Shown one piece after another: positions 1 through 6,849 of a stretch of DNA of 12,623 bases. The notes under the pieces are model-generated. The model ran no database searches. It saw nothing but the letters and a program-made list of their open reading frames with translations, and had not been told where the DNA came from. Position 1 is the first letter of the stretch; every line of letters starts with the position of its first letter. Both the position numbers and the translations under genes were made by a program. The stretch comes from Brugia malayi (lineage: Eukaryota > Nematoda > Chromadorea > Rhabditida > Onchocercidae), in the NCBI RefSeq assembly GCF_000002995.4, contig NW_025062419.1, forward strand, positions 1 to 12,623, given 5' to 3'.

Positions 1-1899
1 ATTGAATTAAAAATTTCCCACTTTTAAAGTTCTAGTCAATTTGTCAGAGAAATGAGATTTATAGCAGAATAATAATGCATACTGGGATAAGAAGCTACAA
101 AACTTTAATTTTATTCACATTCATTTAGGAAAATATTTCAGGAATTTATGAGGAAATTATTTCATCATTATCTTGTAATAAAGGCAAATCTTTCGGTCTG
201 AGATCTTTTCTTTCAAATATTTTATCACTTTTCATCTTCTTCATTCATTTTAATCATCCCTTCCCATTCTCTTTTGATCTCGTATACTTTTCGCTAAGAA
301 AAGCTGCAAAAATTAAAGGCAAGATTAGTTCTTATAAAATTTCATATATATTAGTCATGCGCGGTTTTTTTTTTTTTTTTTTTTTTTTTTTCCCAACTGG
401 TCATTTATGCCACTGGTGATTTTCTGATGTGAAATTTTGATTTTGTTCAGTTCAGGCCTGCTGTCTTGTTTTTGAACGTGTAATAGATTAATTATGTTTA
501 CATTTTCGTGCAATGAACTCAGAATCAAACTTTTCTCAGAAAATGGCTAGCATAAGGGTACATCAATAGAATTATGCTAAAGTTATGAATTACTTAGTTC
601 CTAATTATACATTTTTTTTTTCCACTCGATTGAACTCGATGAAAAGTAAGGAAATACGAATTGGCAAATATTTCTTAATGTGATATTATTCCAAAACAAC
701 AAAATATCTTTCTTAATCTGAAGTAATTTAACACACTCTCTACTCTACTATTAATAAAAATTTTGAATCTCACATATAATTTTATTCATAATGCTGGAAA
801 AATTTAGTATTTTTGAAGAGTTCTCCCAGACTACAATAAGGAAATATTATTAGCTATACCCATGCTTCGATTGTTCTTAAATCAAAATCCATAAATGAAT
901 TTAAATTCCATCCCTGAACATAGCTAGCTATTCATTAATTAAATATATTGGATGCTATCCACCTAACGAGCAATATACATTTGTTGTGATTCGCTTGCTG
1001 TCTGTATATCACTGTATAATAAATAAAACTCCTCAGTATAACTTCGAACACGCATTTAAATGCATTTAAATAAATTAATATGTATGTTATTATTTAGGAT
1101 GAGAAACGATAATTGTACTCAGTTTGATTCAGTTTTCTTTCCCTCTAACCTCTAATTTTCAATTCAGAAGTAATATCGTAATTTGTTTAGAGAACTATTA
1201 ATTCCAAACCTATTAACTATCCACAAGAATTTGTGTTTCCGAAAATTCTCTTCCAGTATTTGATGCTCCTGAAATGTTGAAATGCAAAAACATCAAAAGA
1301 AACTTGAAATCAATAAGATTATTATTAAAGTACATGAGGAATTATGAACAGTACAATCATTACAAACAAAAACGGGAAGTATCAAGACCGTCCAACTATC
1401 CAAAATGACTGCAATCAACATGCACAAAAGAATCCTACTAAATACTGACTTGAACATTTTATCACAAGAATTCGAAATCGAACAAAATCAGAGGATCACT
1501 AAGATATACAATATATAATAAGGGATACATCTCATGTTTACACACATACCAGTCACTCAATCCTGAAAAATTCAGAAGTAATATCGATTAAGTCTTCTCC
1601 CTCTAATTTATCAAGTCGATTTCCAAAATTAATTTCTTCCAATAAATGCAATAAATAAGGAAATATCATCGGAAACTAGCTGATATAAACGTTCGCATTA
1701 AGATCACTTTGGACAATCATTATTTGTTTTGGAAATACTAAAATATGAAGATGAGATAGAAATTTTTGGGAGTAAAATTAGTACAAAAGTGAACTAAATA
1801 TGCGGACAAATGTTATAACTTAATCATTCGCTAAAATTCAGAGCAATCACCAATCTCTTCATCTTATTTCTATTTCCTGTCATAGAAACATGAAATGAG
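1..1899. other. Gene-free AT-rich stretch
   Basis: I see no exon, RNA gene or mobile element here on either strand. Reading frames are short and broken by frequent stops, and there is no patch of raised GC like those that mark the exons further right. Small features only: a 10-bp tandem duplication making GCATTTAAAT twice at 1052-1071, and a 17-bp word starting ATTCAGAAGTAAT at both 1162 and 1570. The right end would hold the 3' flank of the minus-strand aconitase copy. No clear AATAAA signal for that strand was found in the 300 bases after its stop. Confidence 0.6.
365..391. repeat. 27-base T homopolymer
   Basis: An uninterrupted run of 27 T follows GCGG and ends at CCCAAC. It is the longest homopolymer in the window. 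It could be the poly(A) remnant of a minus-strand retroposed copy or simple slippage. No recognisable retroposed sequence adjoins it, so I favour slippage. The exact length is likely to be unreliable in an assembly. Confidence 0.9.
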
Positions 1900-3406
1900 T
1901 CACTTTTTCTTCATTGCTTTCATATGATTCAGTGCTGAGCCAGCCTTAAACCATTCGATTTGAGCCGCATTAAAACTGTGAGACAGCCAGATCTCCTCCT
2001 TTTTACCATCAACGTGTTTCAAGATGCATTTTAATGGCTAAAAAAAAAACGAAATCTTCAAGACTCGAAATTTTTATGGAACCATCAACAGTGTCAACTA
2101 ATTTTTTAATGCGTAATCACATACGTTATGTAGGTATAATTTCACATCCTGATAAGGAACTAATATCTTAAAATAAAACAACACAAAAGTAATAGTGTTG
2201 AATAAAGAATTTACAAGAAAAGGTTGTTCTAACCTTGCCAGGTGCAAAATCATTCAAACCAACAATTGATATCTTGTCGTCTGGCTTAACTTTACTGTAA
2301 TCATTTGGATCAGCAAACGCTTTTCAGAAACTGAAAACACCTGATATATTCAACATCAATTAATAAGGAATTTATTGCCTCCTATGTAAGATCCACTAAA
2401 TCAAAATACTTCAGCTAATTTAAAGTAAAAAGACAACAAAATTTGAATGGAGTTTGAAACAATCATTATACGTTTTAAAGTATTATGTGACTATATTAAA
2501 AGCGGTCGATAAGGTTTCAAAAATCTTATTATTTGTGGTGAAGCAAAAGGTTCTTGATAATGCAAAAGCCAAATAAGTTAAATATTTTCTTTCCAGATTA
2601 AATTTACAGCGAACTGAAATGTAAAATACTTACCGTGAATCCGAGAAAGGTTTTTACAATAATTGCACGTCCACCGAAATGTCTAGGTTCTAAAGCTGCA
2701 TGTTCACGAGATGAGCCTTCACCATAGTTTTCGTCACCCACTGCTATCCAAGCTACTCCATCCGACTTATAGTGACGTGTCGTTTGAGATGCCGTATCAT
2801 ACTTGCCCGTCAAATGATTGCGAACTTTATAATTAGAAATTCTTTCCCATAATCTAATAAATAAAGTCCTGAAATTGAGTGTTGTCGGTTTACAAAAATC
2901 TTTGAAGAAAAATTTAATTATCAAACCTTTTCGAACCAGTACTCAACAACTATAATTACCTTGTTCATTTCATCATTTTCCGCATTGACAGCAGTTAAGA
3001 ATAGATTATTTGAAATATTATCCAAATGACCACGGAATTTCAACCAGGGTCCAGCAGCACTGATATGGTCTGTTGTACACTTTCCTTTTACCTGAATTTT
3101 AAAATACCAAGAGCGAAAATTAAATCATGAAGATAATGAAATTCTAAAATGAAAACTGGATTAATCTTCTGTGCAACTTACTTTAATTAATATTAACATA
3201 TTTTCAAGATCCTTCCCATCCCAAGGATTGAATGAATGGTTTCAGAAGTTGTAAACGTTCACTATTTTCATTGACTACAACGTTGCCGTGTCCTGATGGA
3301 GCCTGATAATAGTTCACACCTGAGTCATAACCTTTTGGTGGCAAGCTATGACCGCTTGGTGCAATTTGCAACTTGAATTTGCTACCTGAAATAACATTTC
3401 CTTCAA
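1900..3406 (-). pseudogene. Mitochondrial-type aconitase, 3' five exons, degenerate
   Basis: Aconitase turns citrate into isocitrate in the mitochondrial TCA cycle. Only the C-terminal part is present. Exons read on the minus strand: 3406-3182, 3091-2960, about 2824-2634, 2330-2234 and 2037-1900 (TGA stop at 1900-1902). Diagnostic words are [40 protein letters not shown] and, near the end, [20 protein letters not shown] holds active-site residues in the family; the upstream cysteines that bind the Fe-S cluster are not in the window. Donors are good (GTAAGT at 3181 and 2633, GTAATT at 2959). Lesions: ATTC duplicated at 3230-3237, giving a frameshift and early stop; one base lost between 2645 and 2646 (FARIH becomes FLGF); about ten codons missing near 2320-2330; and a poor acceptor, ATAAAG, before 2824. 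Retained introns show that it is not a processed copy. An alternative is a real gene in an error-rich assembly, but the block loss and missing 5' exons argue against that. Confidence 0.85.
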
Positions 3407-4190
3407 CTGCGAAATAAAAACATTTAAGCCAAAATTTGCAGAAGTACTCATCATATCAAAACTACCAAAAAACCGTAGCTTCTTCAGTGTACCGAAACCA
3501 GACACTTTCATCTTTCGAAATATCTTCTAAACCAGCAATCATTCTTTGAAGATATTAGCTTAGAAAATATTTTCTGTTGACATGTTCAGCTGAACAAAAG
3601 TGATACGTTAATGTAAAAATTTTTGAGGGAATATAGTACTGATATACCACGCTATATGTGAGTATTTGAAAATATTTGTGTCTCCTGTCGATCTCACAGC
3701 TACGTAAGCAGTCAAAATTTATAAAGTCACGTTAAAAAACTTTTAAAATCACAGATGTCTAGTAGAATGCATATTAGCAAGCATAACAGAAGCCTAATAA
3801 CTAGACATAGTCCTATGTGTAGTCCAAAAATTATATAAGTGGTGAAATTGTGTCACTATTAACATTTTATTAACTTCAACAATTTCAAACAATTATAGCA
3901 GAATTTTTAATCAAAACAGAAATCAAACAGAATTAATATATATTAATAACTAACGATGAAAAGTGGTAATACATAATTACTGCAAAATGATTCAAATGAA
4001 TTGGTATCACAACAATAAGAAATTGCTAATTCTGTTAATAGCAATTAAAAACAATAAATGGCTGATTAGCTTGAATCAATGCATTTTTATTCAACAACAT
4101 ACCTCAAAAAAAAAAAACGATTCGTTGGAAATAACCAAATGATATTCAGGCATGTAATCGAAACAAAAAGAATCTTAATACAACCATAAC
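3407..4190. other. Gene-free interval upstream of aconitase fragment
   Basis: This is where the earlier aconitase exons would have to begin, but I find none of the family's conserved words on the minus strand here. The first 110 bases contain a short open minus frame with residues such as MIAGLEDISKDESVWF. It reaches a stop before the aconitase exon and has no aconitase match, so I treat it as intron. The rest is AT-rich with frequent stops and an A run at 4107-4117. Confidence 0.55.
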
Positions 4191-4421
4191 TTAATAATAA
4201 ATAAAAAAAGGATACATAAGAACCATGGACGTGAAGATGATGGCAACCAGCGTAGTATGACGACTGACATCAGATTGGGATGTGTTAGAGAGATCGAGAA
4301 TATGATCAAATGATATTCCCTGTGAAGGGCAAATGGGTTGAATGGTATACACCGAGTTTTCGTGCAAATTAAGTAAGATAAGATATTTGCATATATTCTC
4401 CGAGCGCGAGAGAGTATTACT
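4191..4421 (-). other. Undecided open frame, possible 3'-terminal exon
   Basis: From 4421 down to a TAA at 4191-4193 the minus strand stays open for 76 codons without an obvious start. It is less AT-rich than its surroundings. It reads like a protein in places (PICPSQGISFDHILDLSN), then ends with a hydrophobic run, LVAIIFTSMVLMYPFFIYY, which could be a C-terminal membrane segment. I see no good splice acceptor at its upstream end. The plus strand also has an open frame over 4218-4310, so coding direction is not settled. It overlaps the left copy of a direct repeat. I do not recognise a family. Confidence 0.2.
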
Positions 4422-4535
4422 TCAGTAGGAAATGTTTTAAATGATTCTCATAAATGATTTTTTCAACTTTTTTTTTTTCTTAAATTGGAACTGGGTTAAA
4501 AAAAAAATTGTAGGGTATTTGATGACTTAAAAAAG
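4381..4535 (+). repeat. Direct repeat, left copy
   Basis: This stretch matches 4657-4796 in the same order: AGATATTTGCATATAT, then TATTACTTCAGTAGGAAATG, a TTTTTTCAA plus T-run block, and finally GGTATTTGATGA. The two copies differ by many substitutions and small gaps, so the duplication is old. The sequence does not look coding. Confidence 0.75.
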
Positions 4536-4656
4536 ATGAGATTGTGCGAAATTTTCCAAAATATAATCGAGAAATTAATTTCAGGAAAAATACAATTTTT
4601 GTGCGACATGCTGAGAATCATAGCGCCGTTTATCGAATGCATCAAAAGGAAGTAAG

Positions 4657-4796
4657 TAGATATTTTCATATATCCCTTCAATAGGAAATATTACTTAAGT
4701 AGGAAATGTTTTTATAAATTATTTTTTCAATTTTTTTTTCTAAAATTAGAATTGCGTTAAAGAAAAATTGCAAGGTATTTGATGATTGATATAAGT
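4657..4796 (+). repeat. Direct repeat, right copy
   Basis: This is the second copy of the segment at 4381-4535, offset by about 270 bases, with corresponding blocks AGATATTTTCATATAT, TATTACTTAAGTAGGAAATG and GGTATTTGATGA. It ends about 90 bases before the first exon of the zinc-finger gene, so it lies in that gene's presumed 5' flank or first intron. Confidence 0.75.
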
Positions 4797-4887
4797 AGTA
4801 TTGTGATCAATTTTAATATAATTGGAACGCATAATTTGGCGTTGTTTTATCATCAATTTGCATTTGATTAATTTGATAATTTTATAG

Positions 4888-6457
4888 AGCGGGCTCGCGT
4901 GTCGCCCAAAATCCAGAACGTCGGACTATTTCCGACGTTCTGGTATATTTGGAACGTGAACCTGTAATGCTCCAAGCATTACAGGAATATATGCGCGAAA
5001 GGGAGCAGGTAAATTCATTTTTCTTTTTTGTCATCAATTAAGGATTATAGAAAGAGTTATACTTCTAATTTATATGAAGAGTTATAGAAAGTACTTTCTT
5101 AAAATGTGGTCTTTTCAGATTGAAGACCTGCTCCTAACCTGCTTGGAGGATACGGAGAGGAGGTCGGAGGTCGAAGGGCAGGATGGAGAAGAACCGGTGC
5201 CTCAGGAGCAGGCATTTTACGAAGAAGAGGCAGAGTGGGCCCCTCTGCCTGAAACTAATGATACTGATGAGGCCGAGAATTGGCCAACGGAAGCAGAGTG
5301 GGCTCCTCTGCCGGAAAGCGATGAAGAAACTGAGGCACCGGTGGCACCAAATGCCGTTGCAGAACCGGTCGAATCGGTTCGCGAACTCGTCCTGTAAGCT
5401 TTGATATCTGAAATAAATGTAGTAACCATGTAGTAAACAAAGTAATAACTAGAACAATTGCTAACTTTTTGTTAATTTTATCTGCTGAATAATTTAAACC
5501 AAATTTGAAACTATTTCAGAAGGACGAGGACGATTAATGTTCCGGTTCTGGCGACGCATAGATCGGTTGCGGCAACACCGGAAGAATTCCACCCCGCTGA
5601 TTTAGGGGATCTTCCGGAGCAGCTCCGACGGGAGTTGCTAGTGCCGCAAGCAGAACCATACACGGTGGTTCAAGCGAATGAAGAGAGGAACATCGGTAAT
5701 TTATAATTTTAATAACGTTAGAAGATGATTTTATGTTTGTAATATTTTAAAGGAATATAATCATACTTTAATCTTTTACTGACAAAATCATATTTATGAG
5801 TGAAATGTTACAATGTTCTTCTTTATGATGTTTCAAAACGGTCACAAATTTTCCACCTATATCGACGCTTTAAAAAACAGTTTATACTTCCTTACTATCT
5901 TCTAATCACTTCTATTTTCAGTGTGTGGTATCTGCGGCAGGCAGTTTGGTACATTGAAAGGGTGGCGTATTCACGCTTCGAGAATGCATAAGCAGGATGG
6001 TAAGTACTTCTAAGCAGAATTTGCAATTAGTTTTTAAAAACATTAGCATATTTGATTTATCTAAATGTTGGCGGACTAATTCATTATGAATATTTCAGGT
6101 TTTTGCGCTCGTTGTGGCCATTACCTCCTGCTGCCACCCGGATTCACGGCCGCGCAAAAGAGAGCGGCGACAGAAGTTCACGCTCTCGATTGGTGCCCGA
6201 GAGCGTGTGCGGCCGTGATCAACGAAAGGCAGGTCAAGCGCCGCAGACTTGACTTAGTGGGGAGAGAAGAGGATGCCAACCACCTCTTCATTCCAGGTGA
6301 GAAATTATTAATATCTAAGACTATTATTAATATCTATTAATATCTAAGAAATTTGAAATTGAAAAGGAAATAAAAATTCGAATGTACAGAAAACAAAACA
6401 TTCAGAAAGTGGATTTCATAGTTTTTCTAACCAGCAATTTTTCTTTCAGGCCAGTGA
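4888..6457 (+). CDS. Six-exon gene for a C2H2 zinc-finger protein of unknown family
   Basis: Assembled from splice sites: exons 4888-5008, 5119-5393, 5520-5695, 5922-5999, 6099-6296 and 6450 to a stop at 6455-6457. All donors are GT and the acceptors are TTTTCAG or TTTCAG; phases agree throughout. The first in-frame ATG is at 4967, giving 258 residues. The frame is open back to the acceptor at 4886-4887, which could be a trans-splice site or the edge of a missing upstream exon. Residues 15-105 are strongly acidic, with a repeat of AEWAPLPE at 52 and 73. Residues 166-187 form a C2H2 finger (C166, C169, H182, H187; CX2CX12HX4H). Residues 193-227 form a second Cys/His module (C193, C196, H198, H218, C223, C227), followed by a basic patch, VKRRRLD, at 236. 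A DNA- or RNA-binding nuclear role is inferred. The finger resembles those of R2/NeSL non-LTR retrotransposons, but no reverse transcriptase is seen. Exon 5 is 58.6% GC by hand count, far above its introns. Confidence 0.7.
4913..4943. repeat. Perfect hairpin, 13-bp arms
   Basis: CCAGAACGTCGGA (4913-4925) and TCCGACGTTCTGG (4931-4943) are exact reverse complements around a five-base loop, CTATT. It lies inside exon 1 of the zinc-finger gene, upstream of the first ATG. In the mature transcript it would be a stable stem. An alternative weaker pairing, ACGTTC with GAACGT (4935-4940 and 4952-4957), would compete with it. Confidence 0.9.
4961..4985. repeat. Perfect hairpin, 10-bp arms, enclosing the likely start codon
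   Basis: CCTGTAATGC (4961-4970) and GCATTACAGG (4976-4985) pair exactly around the loop TCCAA. The arms include the first in-frame ATG (4967-4969) of the zinc-finger gene, so if that is the start, it sits in a stem. It lies only 17 bases after the 13-bp hairpin. Confidence 0.9.
5228..5250. repeat. Hairpin, 8-bp arms, in exon 2
   Basis: AGGCAGAG (5228-5235) and CTCTGCCT (5243-5250) pair exactly around a seven-base loop. A weaker, 6-bp version recurs 63 bases later in the second copy of the AEWAPLPE repeat, because the coding repeat carries it. By itself an 8-bp arm is not rare. Confidence 0.6.
5230..5355 (+). repeat. In-frame 63-bp coding repeat (two copies)
   Basis: GCAGAGTGGGC at 5230 and GCAGAGTGGGC at 5293 begin two copies 63 bases, or 21 codons, apart. 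Each codes for AEWAPLPE, followed by a diverged acidic tail (TNDTDEAENWPTE in the first copy). Only the first eight codons of the second copy match well. This suggests an old in-frame duplication whose tryptophan-containing core has been kept. Confidence 0.75.
6143..6217. repeat. Nested inverted repeats in exon 5
   Basis: The inner stem CACGCTCTCG (6179-6188) pairs exactly with CGAGAGCGTG (6198-6207) around a nine-base loop. The outer stem CACGGCCGC (6145-6153) pairs exactly with GCGGCCGTG (6209-6217). The outer stem closes immediately outside the inner one on its 3' side and leaves a 25-base bulge on its 5' side. Both lie within the codons of the second Cys/His module of the zinc-finger protein, including H218 and C223. 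Confidence 0.85.
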
Positions 6458-6530
6458 TAACATCCGGCCCTCCTCACGCGGCTGACCTGCTACTGCCTGT
6501 CCCAGCTCTCCAGTCTTCTGCCCGAAGCAG
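6450..6530 (+). other. Exon 6: stop-containing tail, with an alternative open frame
   Basis: This GC-rich block lies between an acceptor (TTCTTTCAG at 6441-6449) and a donor (GTTAGT from 6531). In the spliced frame it adds only Gly-Gln and a TGA. In the frame starting at 6451 it is open throughout, through SGPPHAADLLLPVPALQSS. The composition matches the other coding exons, so it may once have been read in that frame. As it stands I annotate it as the end of the coding region plus 3' untranslated sequence. Confidence 0.5.
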
Positions 6531-6535
6531 GTTAG
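6482..6535. repeat. Inverted repeat spanning the exon 6 donor
   Basis: CTGACCTGCT (6482-6491) pairs with AGCAGGTTAG (6526-6535) over ten positions, one of them a G-U pair, with a 34-base loop. The right arm covers the GT of the exon 6 donor at 6531, so folding would hide that splice site. Confidence 0.55.
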
Positions 6536-6540
6536 TATTG

Positions 6541-6760
6541 CGCTAAAAAAAAAATGAAAAAATTTTAAAAAATAAAAAAAATCAAAAAAAAATAAAAAAA
6601 ACAAAAAAATGAAAAAAAAATAAAAAAAAACAAAAAAAATCAAAAAAACTAAAAAAACAAAAAAACAAAAAAAATTGAAAAAAAAAAAAAAATTAACAAA
6701 ATTAAAAAAATTAAAAAAAAATTAAAAAATAAAAAAAATTAGTGAAAAAAATTTTTTTAC
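6541..6760 (+). repeat. A-rich low-complexity tract
   Basis: The GC-rich end of the zinc-finger gene changes within about ten bases to runs of A broken by single T, C or G, as in AAAAAAATGAAAAAAAAATA. It could be an expanded, decayed poly(A) tail of an inserted element or slippage-driven sequence. No target-site duplication was found to support an insertion. Any reading frame across it, on either strand, is meaningless. Confidence 0.85.
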
Positions 6761-6840
6761 AATTTACAATGTAAAAACAACTGAATTCAGAGTTTGATAA
6801 GAAATTGTGAATTTTGTGAAAAAAAAAATTAGTGAAAAAA
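6731..6840 (+). repeat. Pair of 20-bp direct repeats
   Basis: AAAAAAAATTAGTGAAAAAA occurs at 6731-6750 and again at 6821-6840. The 70 bases between include TTTACAATTTACAATGTAAA. Because the repeat word is mostly A, the match is only mildly surprising. It may mark a small duplication or insertion within the A-rich tract. Confidence 0.5.
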
Positions 6841-6849
6841 TGAGCATAA

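Noticed and set aside
1162..1586. 17-bp word shared at 1162 and 1570
   Set aside because: There is no extended similarity around it; borderline chance match.
3314..3511. 65-codon open frame on the minus strand
   Set aside because: It overlaps the aconitase exon at 3182-3406 in a different frame and crosses its intron acceptor; the conserved aconitase residues are in the other frame.
5217..5440. Minus-strand open frames of 61 and 70 codons, and a second plus-strand frame at 5183
   Set aside because: They are shadows of exon 2 of the zinc-finger gene, whose own frame fits the splice phases on both sides. The Ser/Ala-rich minus product just mirrors the acidic codons.
5800..5991. 63-codon open frame overlapping exon 4
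   Set aside because: It reads mostly through intron 3 and leaves the zinc-finger frame; the C2H2 residues are in the spliced frame.
6446..6643. Minus-strand open frame rich in Phe
   Set aside because: It runs through the A-rich tract read backwards, so it reflects composition only.
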